DNA of 64,000 nt, taken from positions 1 to 64,000 of the forward strand of contig JAKCEW010000005.1 in NCBI GenBank assembly GCA_023539445.1, read 5' to 3'. Shown here one piece after another: positions 25,290 to 33,795 of this stretch. Both the position numbers and the translations under genes were made by a program. The number at the start of each line of letters is the position of its first letter. Positions within the stretch are counted from its first letter, which is position 1. The DNA is from Candidatus Terraquivivens yellowstonensis (GTDB lineage Archaea > Thermoproteota > Nitrososphaeria_A > Caldarchaeales > Wolframiiraptoraceae). Below the pieces are notes generated by a model, which did no database searches, had not been told where the DNA came from, and saw only the letters and a program-made list of their open reading frames with translations.

Positions 25290-26360
25290 TTGCCAACAAA
25301 AGAAGAACTCATTCAAATTCTCAGAAGCGTTATCGACCCAGAGCTCGGCATTGACATAGTCTCTTTAGGGATGGTAAAGGATGTTAGCGTAGAAAATGGC
25401 ACAATCAGAGTGACCCTAGAATTGACGACACCGGCCTGCCCGTTCCGTAGCCAACTGAAGGAGAACGTCGAGAAGGTTCTAAAGACGGCACCAGGGGTCT
25501 CCGAGGTTAAGGTAGATGTGGTTGCCCGCGTCGCCTCCTCAAGGGTCAGCTATAATGTTCTTCCAGGTGTAAAAAACATAATCGCGATCGCCAGTGGTAA
25601 GGGTGGTGTCGGCAAGTCCACAGTCGCTGTGAACATAGGTTTGGCCTTAAGCGAATTTGGTGCAAGCGTAGGCATACTCGATGCTGACATATACGGACCC
25701 ACAATACCCAAGATCTTAAACGTCAAAATTGGGCCTACCAACGCTGGTAATAAGATAGCGCCCGCAATAAGCTACAATGGTATGAAGGTGATGTCCATAG
25801 GTTTCCTCCTCCAAGAGGATGAGCCTGTAATATGGCGGGGGCCACTCGTCGCAAACGCCATCAAGCAGTTCTTGACTGAGGTGGAATGGGGCGAGTTGGA
25901 CTATCTCATAGTGGACCTTCCGCCCGGAACCGGCGATGCCTCGTTAACGCTGGCACAGAGCATCCCCCTTACCGGTGTCGTCATAGTTAGCACGCCCCAG
26001 GATGCCGCGCTGAGGATAGCTATGAAGGCCCTGAACATGTTCAGGAAGCTGAACGTCGAGATAATAGGTATAGTCGAGAACATGAGCTACTTCGTTTGTC
26101 CTAACTGCGGCCATGTGTCCGAGATATTCGGGAGGGGCAGTGTTAAGGCTGCCTGCGAGAGGCTTGGAATAAGGTTTTTGGGTGAAGTGCCGATAAGCCC
26201 GGATATAAGAATCAACGGCGACCTCGGAAAGCCGGTCGTGATCGCGGCACCGAAATCCGAATCGGCGGAAGCCTTCAGGAGAATAGCTTATGCTATAGCG
26301 GGTAGTGTTTCGGTTATAGCCTACAAGAAAAAAATGGGAGGAACGGGGAATGTCGCTTGA
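25290..26360 (+). CDS. Mrp/ApbC-type Fe-S carrier ATPase with N-terminal MIP18 domain
   Basis: A 356-residue P-loop protein. Residues 1-85 are a MIP18/DUF59 domain ('VIDPELGIDIVSLGMV', 'LELTTPACPFR'). Then the deviant Walker A 'ASGKGGVGKST' (about 104-114) and Walker B-like 'DLPPGTGD', with the metal-binding 'CPNC' (about 268-271) near the C-terminus, the site where NBP35/Mrp dimers hold a [4Fe-4S] cluster. It transfers Fe-S clusters to apoproteins, of which this window encodes many. The start is TTG. moaE overlaps its 3' end by 11 nt. Confidence 0.94.
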   Translation: MPTKEELIQILRSVIDPELGIDIVSLGMVKDVSVENGTIRVTLELTTPACPFRSQLKENVEKVLKTAPGVSEVKVDVVARVASSRVSYNVLPGVKNIIAIASGKGGVGKSTVAVNIGLALSEFGASVGILDADIYGPTIPKILNVKIGPTNAGNKIAPAISYNGMKVMSIGFLLQEDEPVIWRGPLVANAIKQFLTEVEWGELDYLIVDLPPGTGDASLTLAQSIPLTGVVIVSTPQDAALRIAMKALNMFRKLNVEIIGIVENMSYFVCPNCGHVSEIFGRGSVKAACERLGIRFLGEVPISPDIRINGDLGKPVVIAAPKSESAEAFRRIAYAIAGSVSVIAYKKKMGGTGNVA

Positions 26361-26808
26361 GAAAAAAGGCCTACCAGCGCCCGGAGTTTACGGAAAGGAA
26401 GAGCTCGACCTATGGAAATTACTATCGAGGATGCAAGATGCTTTAGTTGGTGGAAGCTCTGGAGCGGTCGCCAGCTTCTTGGGCATCGTCAAATCTATCG
26501 GTAGCAACGGAAAAAGGGTCGAGCATTTGGAGATAGAGGCATACGACAGACACGCGAACCCCACGATACAGAGGATATGCGAAGAGACGAGGGAGAAGTT
26601 CGGCCTAGAATTCGTAGGGATATGGCATCTAAAAGGCAGGTTTAAGGTCGGCGAACCTCTTGTACTGGTCGTCGTGGCAGGCAAAAGCAGGAAGGAAGTT
26701 TTTCAAGCTTTGGAGGAGGCTGTTAACAGGTACAAGACGGAGCCCGCGCTTTTCAAGAAAGAGGCATACGAGGATGGAACGTACGCGTGGCTTGATGCAG
26801 GGCATTGA
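26350..26808 (+). CDS. moaE: Molybdopterin synthase catalytic subunit
   Basis: A 152-residue MoaE. With MoaD it inserts two sulphurs into cyclic pyranopterin monophosphate to make molybdopterin. The family signatures 'GAVASFLGIVK', 'LEIEAYDRHA' and the active-site lysine segment 'TEPALFKKEAYEDGTYAW' are present. An N-terminal extension of about 25 residues precedes the core. It overlaps mrp by 11 nt. MoaC and MoaB are encoded 18 kb away in the same window, so the cell makes molybdenum or tungsten cofactor. Confidence 0.93.
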   Translation: MSLEKKGLPAPGVYGKEELDLWKLLSRMQDALVGGSSGAVASFLGIVKSIGSNGKRVEHLEIEAYDRHANPTIQRICEETREKFGLEFVGIWHLKGRFKVGEPLVLVVVAGKSRKEVFQALEEAVNRYKTEPALFKKEAYEDGTYAWLDAGH

Positions 26809-26835
26809 TGGACGTTACTAGCGGGCTACGGTGCC

Positions 26836-27327
26836 TTATTCTTGTTTAGCAAATTGGGGTAGCAAGACCCTGATGAGCCTCTCTTCACCGGCCATGACGT
26901 GATAGCTCGGCGACCTAACCTTCTTATCCCCTACGAATACGTGGCCGTGAACTATCAGTTGCCTTGCATGGTGTATCGAGTTAGCCAATCCGAGCTTGTA
27001 AACAACGGTTTGTAACCTTCTCTCCAAAAAGTCCCTAACCGTAAGCCTTAGTACGTCATCCAACGTCGCCGTGGAGGGCAGAACCCCGAACCTCGCCAGC
27101 TTTCCTATAAGCACCCCCTCTTTCTCTTTCCTCTCTTCGCCACTAAGAACGAAGAGGGACCTAGCTATTGCCCTATACTTCCTGAGGGTTGCTGCCGTCC
27201 TCCAAAGCTCTCTTTTGTTCCTTAACCCGTACTCGCCTACGAGCTTCAGCTCTTCCGCTAAGACATCCGCTCTCCAAGGATGCCTTGGCGTCTCATACTT
27301 CTTACGGTGCCTCTTAGGGTCTCCCAT
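26836..27327 (-). CDS. rps4: Small-subunit ribosomal protein S4 (uS4)
   Basis: A 163-residue archaeal-type uS4, beginning 'MGDPKRHRKKYETPRHPW', with the S4 RNA-binding domain in 'FLERRLQTVVYKLGLANSIH' and 'ARQLIVHGHVFVGDKKVRSP'. It nucleates assembly of the 30S body by binding 16S rRNA. In many archaea it sits between rps13 and rps11 in the alpha operon; here it stands alone, with rps11 about 20 kb away. It is divergent from the MazG-like gene and convergent with moaE. Confidence 0.97.
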   Translation of the reverse strand: MGDPKRHRKKYETPRHPWRADVLAEELKLVGEYGLRNKRELWRTAATLRKYRAIARSLFVLSGEERKEKEGVLIGKLARFGVLPSTATLDDVLRLTVRDFLERRLQTVVYKLGLANSIHHARQLIVHGHVFVGDKKVRSPSYHVMAGEERLIRVLLPQFAKQE

Positions 27328-27385
27328 GCCTGTAGGCTAGGCTTTATTGTCCTATTTTTAGCTTTCGGAGATTTTAAGAGAAAAA

Positions 27386-27394
27386 GTTTATACG
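27386..27394 (+). promoter_or_regulatory. TATA box of the MazG-like gene
   Basis: GTTTATACG is centred about 26 nt before the ATG at 27415. This fixes the start at 27415; the longer frame in the ORF track overlaps rps4 and would place the promoter inside the gene. Confidence 0.6.
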
Positions 27395-27414
27395 AGCTTG
27401 TCCTATTACGCGCT

Positions 27415-27723
27415 ATGGATTGTAGTCAATTAAAGTCTCTCGCAAGTTTTCAGAACCTCTTCAAGGAACTCTACATGTCTAGGGATTTGAGTAGGGGTGC
27501 CGATAAGACCCTGCTTTGGTTGGTATCAGAGCTGGGCGAGCTGGCCGATGCGTATCTAAAGCAGGATGTAAATTCTATGAAAGAAGAGGCGGCCGATGTA
27601 TTCGCATGGCTCTGCAGTTTTTGCAACTTGCTTAACATAGACCTTGAAGAGGCAGTCTTAAAAAAGTACGGCAACGGATGTCCTAGATGTTCCTCATCAC
27701 CGTGCAAGTGCCCGGTGAGATAA
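27415..27723 (+). CDS. MazG-like nucleotide pyrophosphohydrolase
   Basis: A 102-residue all-helical protein, beginning 'MDCSQLKSLASFQNLFKEL'. The MazG metal-binding pattern ExxE...ExxD is seen as 'WLVSELGELADA' and 'SMKEEAADVFAWL'. The C-terminal tail 'CPRCSSSPCKC' is a Cys cluster common in archaeal MazG-like proteins and could bind zinc. These enzymes hydrolyse nucleoside triphosphates to monophosphates and clean the pool of damaged nucleotides. It lies 36 nt upstream of nreA on the same strand. Confidence 0.87.
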   Translation: MDCSQLKSLASFQNLFKELYMSRDLSRGADKTLLWLVSELGELADAYLKQDVNSMKEEAADVFAWLCSFCNLLNIDLEEAVLKKYGNGCPRCSSSPCKCPVR

Positions 27724-27759
27724 GGAAATTAAAAACCCTTTTAATAGAATGTATCAGGC

Positions 27760-28998
27760 TTGCTACACGAGTACGAGATCGGTAAGCTTGAAGCAAAGGG
27801 CGAATTGAGAAACTTCTGTCCAGTTTGCAAGGGCAGGCTTTCTGAGTGCAGGCCGGCTGTGTGCCCATTTGTTAAGAAGCTATCTATGTGGATACCAATG
27901 GAAAGGTTCCAGGATAGGATAGTGTTCGGTGCGAGCCCACCAACAGTGTTCGTGGGTGAATGGGGGTATCCAAGGGTAAACGTCGGACCTGCCGTTTCTG
28001 CTATGGAAAAGGACTTCGCAGGTTTACTTGACTTGCATGAAAAATGGTTGGGTTTTTCCATAGATGAGCTCTTGCTCATGAGGCTCAGTCTACTTCACGG
28101 TAAGAAAAGGGTTGGTGTTACTGTAGCAAGGATGCCGAGCAGGTTTATCGAATCCTTCCAGGAGCTGGCAATGTCGTCTACACCAGTGGATACCGAAATG
28201 GAGTTAGAGAGCAGACCCGCGCTAAAGCCCCTATTTTACGTAAGGGAATCGCCAATAGGCCCTTCAGCGCCGCTTCTAAAAATAAGGCTTGCTGAGAATC
28301 CCAGCGTCCCAAGGATCGTCGAAAAGGCGGTATCGGATGCGGATTTGAGGGCAGAAAATGCTATCTTAACAATGTACCGCTCCGGCATTAGGCAAGAGCA
28401 CATAACCCGGCTCCTCTCCATCGGCCTCCTTGGCTCAAAGAATGAGAGGAAGATGGTCCCTACAGAGTGGAGCATAACGGCCGTTGATGGGATAATCGGC
28501 AAGGCACTCAGGAAGGAAGTTATAAAATATTCTTTAATAAACTGCTACGAGGTTTATGGGTTCGAGGCCTTACATAACAGAGTTTGCATCCTCTTGCTAC
28601 CGTTGAGATGGATGTTCGAGGTCCTTGAATACTGGCACAGCATGCCCAGCAAGTTTCCTTACTCGGACCACGAGATCACGGGCTTCCCGGAAAGGTATCC
28701 TGAGAATATTGGCGGTGCCTATCATGCAGTAAGGCTTCCGGTACTGGAGCATCTATCGGTTAGGAGAAGACAGGCGGCTGCTCTTGTCTTTATTGAGGTC
28801 TTCCCTGGCTGGTTACCGCTCGGCGTCTGGAGACTTAGGGAGATTAGCAGGAAGGCCCTTAGCATGCAACCTACCAAGGCGAATAGCTTAGATGAAGCCC
28901 TATCGCTCTTATCAACGAAGTTGAAACTTCCGATTGAAAAGTGGGTAAGAGCAAGCTGGTTGCTGGATTTCTTGAAAAATCAAACTAGGCTGGAATAA
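27760..28998 (+). CDS. nreA: NreA-like DNA repair protein
   Basis: A 412-residue archaeal Nre-family protein (DUF650/DUF651). The N-terminal zinc-binding segment 'FCPVCKGRLSEC' followed by 'CPF' is characteristic, as are 'FGASPPTVFVGEWGYPRVNV' and the later 'DNDIHGNYF'-like region replaced here by 'EVYGFEALHNRVCILLLPLR'. In Haloferax, NreA works in repair of mitomycin-type damage and interacts with PCNA through a C-terminal PIP motif; here the tail 'LLDFLKNQTRLE' has no clean PIP box. The start is TTG, preceded by CTTTTAATAG about 20 nt away. Confidence 0.86.
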   Translation: MLHEYEIGKLEAKGELRNFCPVCKGRLSECRPAVCPFVKKLSMWIPMERFQDRIVFGASPPTVFVGEWGYPRVNVGPAVSAMEKDFAGLLDLHEKWLGFSIDELLLMRLSLLHGKKRVGVTVARMPSRFIESFQELAMSSTPVDTEMELESRPALKPLFYVRESPIGPSAPLLKIRLAENPSVPRIVEKAVSDADLRAENAILTMYRSGIRQEHITRLLSIGLLGSKNERKMVPTEWSITAVDGIIGKALRKEVIKYSLINCYEVYGFEALHNRVCILLLPLRWMFEVLEYWHSMPSKFPYSDHEITGFPERYPENIGGAYHAVRLPVLEHLSVRRRQAAALVFIEVFPGWLPLGVWRLREISRKALSMQPTKANSLDEALSLLSTKLKLPIEKWVRASWLLDFLKNQTRLE

Positions 28999-29088
28999 AA
29001 ACGATCGTTTTACCCTGAGAATGTCTGGCAGTAATGGGGAGGGAAGCGGCTTATATGAGCACAATTTTCTTAAAATCGGTGCATAAGG

Positions 29089-29520
29089 ATGCCCAAGAAA
29101 CCTAAGAACACACTCTCACCAAGGTACAAGGCAAGGGTTGGTTACGAGAGCGAGTATGCTTTGGTCAAAAAGCTGGTCGGCAAGGGCTGGCCCGGATGGT
29201 ACGCTCTGAGAACCCCTGGAAGCGGAAGCGGAAAGATGGCAAAGCCAGACATTATAGCGGTAGAGAACGGAGAACTGTATGCTATAGAAGTCAAGTCAAG
29301 CAGGAAACCTTACGTCATGCTAAACAGGGAACAGGTTAAGAGGCTCCTAGAATTTTGCAGGATGTTCCGCCTAAGGTGTCCACATTGTGGAAAGGAATTC
29401 GCGGCAAAACCCGTCTTGGCGGTCAGGTTCATGGGTTATGGATGGGAATTCATCGAAGTTCCGGAGAATACGGACCATCCAATTATAATAAAAAGAAGGC
29501 CTAAAGACTCAGGTTCATGA
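29089..29520 (+). CDS. hjc: Holliday junction resolvase Hjc
   Basis: A 143-residue archaeal resolvase of the PD-(D/E)xK fold, cutting four-way junctions in recombination. The active-site residues are E20 ('YESEYALVKKL'), D54 in 'KPDIIAV', and E67 and K69 in 'AIEVKSS'. The basic N-terminus and Gly/Ser loop 'PGSGSGK' match Hjc. Extra cysteines at C90, C97 and C100 ('CRMFRLRCPHC') lie in a short insertion and may bind metal. It ends 6 nt inside the 3' end of the convergent winged-helix gene. Confidence 0.94.
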   Translation: MPKKPKNTLSPRYKARVGYESEYALVKKLVGKGWPGWYALRTPGSGSGKMAKPDIIAVENGELYAIEVKSSRKPYVMLNREQVKRLLEFCRMFRLRCPHCGKEFAAKPVLAVRFMGYGWEFIEVPENTDHPIIIKRRPKDSGS

Positions 29521-29931
29521 TGCATTCTTTCTTGTTTGTACCTGCTTATTTTGCTCCTTTTCTGGTGCCTGCTTAAGCTTTATCACCCTCTCCTCGACCG
29601 GTTTCTCGAAGACCTTTCTCTCAACTTCTCCAAGCTCAATGAGTAGAGGACTGAGGAAGTGGCTGAGCGACGGCGAGTTCTTAAGCCACTTTCTCTCGGA
29701 GGGTTTTGATAGATAACCTATTTGGACGAGGGCTTGTAGTAGATTCGATACGCTCCTTCTCTTCTTCTTATCCTTGGTGATCTCTGGTGGTAGGAGCTCT
29801 GCTATCTGTGTTAAAGTAAACGGTTGGACTCGTATGTTTGCTATAGCGGCTAAGATTGCCTCGACATCCTCTGGTTTCAACAACCTCGTTTTCCAACTAA
29901 GCATTGTGACTATCGGGTGAATCTTACCCAT
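29515..29931 (-). CDS. Winged-helix-like protein paired with the coiled-coil gene
   Basis: A 138-residue protein. Residues 18-85 look like a winged helix: 'LLKPEDVEAILAAIANI', 'FTLTQIAELLPPEI', 'RRSVSNLLQALVQIGYL'. The C-terminal tail is charged and Gln/Lys rich. It starts 9 nt after the stop of the 489-residue coiled-coil gene, on the same strand, so both are one transcript. A role in chromosome structure, segregation or transcription is possible (winged helix plus SMC-like coiled coil), but nothing in the sequence shows which. I do not recognise the family. Confidence 0.68.
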   Translation of the reverse strand: MGKIHPIVTMLSWKTRLLKPEDVEAILAAIANIRVQPFTLTQIAELLPPEITKDKKKRRSVSNLLQALVQIGYLSKPSERKWLKNSPSLSHFLSPLLIELGEVERKVFEKPVEERVIKLKQAPEKEQNKQVQTRKNAS

Positions 29932-29940
29932 TGCGGTGCT

Positions 29941-31410
29941 CTACCTCTGGTAGAGCTTAAGTATGATATCAGGGTCTATGATGTTGGTTTTATTGCAAGA
30001 AGGACAGACAATCTTTAAGGTTTCTCCTTTGTTCTTTAATTCCGTCAGCTCTTCGGTGGTGGGTAGCCAGACAGAAGTCCCAGCCCTACAGTATCTACAT
30101 ATTATCTTTGCCTTTTTATCGCTCGGTACCTTAGGGATCTTTTCCCCTGTACTGGTTTTTAGTAAGAAGATTATCTGTTCACCTTCCTTCGGCGCCCCGG
30201 CGGTCGCCTCAGTTTGCATAGATTTGAGGACGCTCTTTATTGACTGCAACTCTTCCTCCAGCTTTGCCCTTTTCTCCACTAGGCTTTCGAATTGTTTCTC
30301 CAACCTCTCGAAGACCCACTTCGGAACGAACTCTCCGGAGAGTGCTGGTATGACCAGCTCCACCAACCTTTTCCTCGCCTTCTCTAAAAGGTGTCCCTCC
30401 AACGGTTTCAGCATTGGAAGCTCACCGCGCTTTATCTTCAGTATGTTATTCATTTGCTGTATGATGGCCTCTATGTCCTCAGGTTGGGTGTTTTGGGGCT
30501 CGGAGAGTAGTGTAAGCAAGGATCTAGCGGCGTTTAGCTCATCTTCCAGCTCCTTAAGCATTGTCTGCTTCTTTGAGACCTCCTCGTCCAACTTCTTGAG
30601 TTCCTCTTTTTTGTTCTCTATTGCCGAAAGCAAATCCTTTACTGTGCCCTTTACATCAAGCAATGAAGAGTACTCGACATAAAGGGTTTCGCGTAACCTT
30701 TTTAATTCCTCAACTTCCTGTTTTAGGCTATCCCGTTGAGCCTTCAACTCTTCTAGGGCAGACTTTATCGCGCTAACTTCCGACTCGACATTAAGTAGCT
30801 CGGCACACTCACGAAGAAGAGAGTCGTGTTTCGCGCTGGCTTCGTTTACGTTTGCCTCAACCTCTTTCAATTTCTGCTCAAGTTCCGCTATGTGCTTGTT
30901 TAGGTCGCCGGCCTTGATCACCTGATCGATCACTTCGTTTGGATCGCCCTTTGAACTTTTTATGGAGTTCAACACGGCAACAAGCCTTTCGATGTCATCC
31001 AAGCCTAGCTTGTATTGCTCTAAAACCGAGAGTAGTGAGTTGACCCTGTTCACTATTTCTAAAGTAAGCTTTCTCTGCTGCATGTAAATCTCTAAATCTT
31101 CCTCGAGCCTCGCTCTCTTCTTCTTCAAATCGTCTATCGCATACTCTATCGTTACGAGCTCCCTTGTCTTTTTCTCGTACTCCTTCAACAGGGCGCCTAT
31201 GCTCTTTCCTGTCTCCTTTTCCAGCTTTCTTAACCTAGTCATGGCAGTGGCGTAATATCTGATTTTTGACGGCTCTTTCGAAGCACTTTCGATAGCGTCA
31301 AGAAAGTCTTCTAGCTTTTGTAGCGAAATGCCGGCTTTATCCAACCTACGCAATAGTTCCTCCGCTTTCTGGGCCGTTGCGCTTTCCTTAAAGACTCCTT
31401 CCTCTGCCAA
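29941..31410 (-). CDS. Long coiled-coil protein with C-terminal zinc-ribbon-like domain
   Basis: A 489-residue protein of which about residues 10-400 are heptad-rich coiled coil, with a break around 300-350 ('LLTLLSEPQNTQPEDIEAII'). The last 80 residues form a small domain with two Cys pairs, 'ICRYCRAG' and 'VCPSCNKT', a zinc-ribbon pattern. There is no Walker A motif, so it is not an SMC or Rad50 ATPase, and no membrane span. It starts with TTG; the minus-strand TATATTTAAT (31438-31447) is a suitable TATA box. It probably acts with the winged-helix protein encoded just after it. Family unknown. Confidence 0.72.
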   Translation of the reverse strand: MAEEGVFKESATAQKAEELLRRLDKAGISLQKLEDFLDAIESASKEPSKIRYYATAMTRLRKLEKETGKSIGALLKEYEKKTRELVTIEYAIDDLKKKRARLEEDLEIYMQQRKLTLEIVNRVNSLLSVLEQYKLGLDDIERLVAVLNSIKSSKGDPNEVIDQVIKAGDLNKHIAELEQKLKEVEANVNEASAKHDSLLRECAELLNVESEVSAIKSALEELKAQRDSLKQEVEELKRLRETLYVEYSSLLDVKGTVKDLLSAIENKKEELKKLDEEVSKKQTMLKELEDELNAARSLLTLLSEPQNTQPEDIEAIIQQMNNILKIKRGELPMLKPLEGHLLEKARKRLVELVIPALSGEFVPKWVFERLEKQFESLVEKRAKLEEELQSIKSVLKSMQTEATAGAPKEGEQIIFLLKTSTGEKIPKVPSDKKAKIICRYCRAGTSVWLPTTEELTELKNKGETLKIVCPSCNKTNIIDPDIILKLYQR

Positions 31411-31460
31411 GGGCTTTTCTCTCGAATTTATTCAACCATTAAATATAAAAATATTGTTTG

Positions 31461-31487
31461 TTAAGACGGGTTGGATGACCGTCTTAA
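31461..31487 (-). promoter_or_regulatory. Perfect 9-bp hairpin upstream of the coiled-coil operon
   Basis: TTAAGACGG (31461-31469) and CCGTCTTAA (31479-31487) form a perfect stem with a 9-nt loop. It lies just upstream of the TATA box of the coiled-coil gene and just downstream (minus strand) of a candidate C/D box sRNA. It could end the sRNA transcript or be an operator for the operon. Confidence 0.45.
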
Positions 31488-31497
31488 TACCCTAGTA

Positions 31498-31558
31498 TCA
31501 GTTCCTGCTCGGATTCTTCATCGTTACGCAGTAACTCCGAAATACCCGCTGTCATCAT
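31498..31558 (-). ncRNA. Candidate C/D box sRNA
   Basis: On the minus strand: box C ATGATGA (31558-31552), a 20-nt guide region, degenerate D' CTGC (31531-31528), a 4-nt spacer, degenerate C' CGATGAA (31523-31517), a 15-nt guide, and box D CTGA (31501-31498). Such RNAs guide 2'-O-methylation of rRNA or tRNA with fibrillarin, Nop5 and L7Ae. No strong terminal stem is visible, and internal boxes are imperfect, so the call is moderate. It lies in the gap between ssb and the coiled-coil gene. Confidence 0.5.
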
Positions 31559-31636
31559 CCGTCATAAAGGTGCATAGTAGCCACTAATTAGCGTTTCAGT
31601 CTAAGATATCAGCTACCGTTAATTTGTCCTCGTTTT

Positions 31637-32062
31637 CTACCTTTGCCTACCTCTTCTTCCTGACTGGAACTTTCTCCCTCGTGGTCCGCTAAAACCTTCT
31701 TCGCGAGGCATGGCTTTTGCTGAAAGGTTGTTTTCTATGTTTACGTTTGGCATTTCTTCATTGACGACCTCTATTGAACCGTACCTTCCAAGGTTTAGTT
31801 GCGCGAATCCTTTAAACGGCTTTACGAAAGCGTTGGTGATCATAACTACATCACCCTCGTTTATTTTGTCCACATTATCGTCCCAGAGAACCAACGTTAT
31901 GGCACCGGTCTCATCAGCAATCAACGTCTCGCTAAGTTTATGCTCTCTTTGGTCAAACTTCGAGGCTACGAACTTCTCCTCGCCTTTTTTTACAACCTTC
32001 GCAAGAAGGTTTACCGAACGCGACCAGGGGGTTAAGTTACCGATTTTTACTAACCCACTCAA
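31637..32062 (-). CDS. ssb: Single-stranded DNA-binding protein, single OB fold (crenarchaeal type)
   Basis: A 141-residue protein with one N-terminal OB fold (about 3-100: 'VKIGNLTPWSRSVNLLAKVV', 'ADETGAITLVLWDD', 'INEGDVVMITNAFVKPFKG') and a flexible Gly/Arg-rich tail ('GPRGRKFQSGRRGRQR'). This matches the simple SSB of Crenarchaeota and relatives, which coats ssDNA in replication and repair. The tail is basic rather than acidic. Nearby are hjc and the coiled-coil/winged-helix pair, giving a loose DNA-transaction neighbourhood. lysS lies upstream on the same strand. Confidence 0.9.
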   Translation of the reverse strand: MSGLVKIGNLTPWSRSVNLLAKVVKKGEEKFVASKFDQREHKLSETLIADETGAITLVLWDDNVDKINEGDVVMITNAFVKPFKGFAQLNLGRYGSIEVVNEEMPNVNIENNLSAKAMPREEGFSGPRGRKFQSGRRGRQR

Positions 32063-32142
32063 CCTCTTTTACCACGCTTTTTTTAGCATTAGGTCTGGTG
32101 GGACGTATTTAAGTGTTTGTATTTTTCGTAAGAACGTCTGAC

Positions 32143-33735
32143 TCAATCAGTATGCAAGTATGGTTCGAGCAACCTGAGAACTTCTTCTTTGCCTATGTCG
32201 AATAAATAGGGGCCCAATCTAGGACCTTTCGGTATGCCTAGGAATATTTCGTAAAGCTTCCTAAAGAATTGCTGAGGTTCTATTCCGTTGGAGCGGGCGA
32301 GCTCGAAGATACTGTGCTGTAGCTCCTCTGGGCTGTTAACCTCGAGTATCTTTGATGCCAATTGCCTGATCGCTATCCTTTCATTCTCACTCAACTCCAC
32401 CAGACCCCTCTTCACCCTGCCGAACTTTTGTGCATAGTTTATCGCAAGTCTAACCCTCCTCAGTACTTCATCATCAATCTTATAACCGTACCTTGTGAGC
32501 CTAGAGATTACAAATTCCTCAACCCTTCCTTTAGGGGCAAAACTGGCCAATTCAACAAGGAGATTGTAGGGGACGTGCGTCTTGGGTTGTTTGGGCGGTC
32601 TAAGGTGATGAATGTACTCGTACAGACCCTTTAGGCGCATCTCAGCCGTTTTTGTAGCGGCTTTTTGCTTGCCGAAATAAACGTCTTCTATGTAATCGAC
32701 CTCGTCCATTAGCTTAGGTATGCTTTTGTACGAGATTCTCCTGGTTCCAGCGTACCTTTTATACACAAGAAGGAGCAAACTCTCTGGCGTCCCATATTTC
32801 AACCATTCCTGTGGTGTTAAGACATTACCCGTAGATTTGGATATCTTTCTTCCATGCTCATCCAAAAACATCTCATACCTGATATGATAAGGCGGCATGA
32901 AGCCAAGAATACGTTCAGCTACTATGTCATTCACCTTAACAGAATCCGCTATATCTTTTCCATAAGCCTCGAATCTTATATCAAGCCTGGCCCATCTGGC
33001 GGCAAACTCTACCTTCCATGCCAGCTTTCCATCGCCCTTCCTTATGTCCGCCTCGCCTTCGTATCCGCACCCCTCTACCTTCCTACCCTTTATCTCGACA
33101 CCTTCGCATCTGTATTTTACGATGAACTTTTTCTGATCGTATTCGTATGCACTTGCCGTGTATATCCTACCGCAGTTTTTACATATAGGGAAGTACGGGA
33201 GGACCCTCAGGAATTTGTCCTGACCCACCGTCTCGTATATTATCCGGCCTATGGTTGATGAATTTCTCAGAATCTTGTCTATCTCGTTGACTAGCATGCC
33301 ATCCTCGTAAACCTTCTTGGCCGAGAAGAATCTGTACTCTACGCCGACAGCGTCAAGAGCATCCTTTAACATTCCGCTCATGTGCTCGCCATAGGAATTA
33401 TGGCAACCAAACGGGTCTGGTATGTTGGAGACGGGCTTTAGCAGGTACTCTTGGAGCCAAGACGGCATATCGGAGGGCACCCTTCTTAAGCCGTCCATGT
33501 CGTCTGCAAAGGCTATGGTTTCAGAATTGTAGCCCATGTTCCTGAGAGCCAGCATTACGCCATAAGCCCTTACAGCATCCGAGAGGCTTCCTACATGCGG
33601 TATTCCTGAAGCGCCAAGGCCACTTTCAGTCCTTATCATGCTTGTGTCTCTTCCAGAAGATATTTCGCGCTCGATTATCCTGCTGGCTACTGTATCTAAC
33701 CATGTTCCTTTTCCGATTATCTCGTCCTTTTTCAT
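32143..33735 (-). CDS. lysS: Class I lysyl-tRNA synthetase
   Basis: A 530-residue class I LysRS, the archaeal form unrelated to the class II enzyme. The HIGH-type motif is 'SGIPHVGS' (about 43-50) and the KMSKS-type loop is 'GRKISKSTG' (about 287-295). A zinc-ribbon insertion with 'CKNCGRIY' and a further Cys pair ('CEG', 'CGYEGEADI') lies between. The C-terminal half is the helical anticodon-binding cage. It charges tRNA-Lys. Class I LysRS is found in most Euryarchaeota and scattered TACK archaea, so it is mildly informative on the lineage. Confidence 0.97.
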   Translation of the reverse strand: MKKDEIIGKGTWLDTVASRIIEREISSGRDTSMIRTESGLGASGIPHVGSLSDAVRAYGVMLALRNMGYNSETIAFADDMDGLRRVPSDMPSWLQEYLLKPVSNIPDPFGCHNSYGEHMSGMLKDALDAVGVEYRFFSAKKVYEDGMLVNEIDKILRNSSTIGRIIYETVGQDKFLRVLPYFPICKNCGRIYTASAYEYDQKKFIVKYRCEGVEIKGRKVEGCGYEGEADIRKGDGKLAWKVEFAARWARLDIRFEAYGKDIADSVKVNDIVAERILGFMPPYHIRYEMFLDEHGRKISKSTGNVLTPQEWLKYGTPESLLLLVYKRYAGTRRISYKSIPKLMDEVDYIEDVYFGKQKAATKTAEMRLKGLYEYIHHLRPPKQPKTHVPYNLLVELASFAPKGRVEEFVISRLTRYGYKIDDEVLRRVRLAINYAQKFGRVKRGLVELSENERIAIRQLASKILEVNSPEELQHSIFELARSNGIEPQQFFRKLYEIFLGIPKGPRLGPYLFDIGKEEVLRLLEPYLHTD

Positions 33736-33795
33736 CGGGCAAAGCCCCCATAGTGTGGCGTAGATTAAAAGTTTTAGCTTGGATAAGCAAGCCTA

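Noticed and set aside
29963-30682. 239-residue plus-strand ORF opposite the coiled-coil gene
   Set aside because: Ser/Phe-rich, the expected antisense of a Glu/Lys-rich coiled coil.
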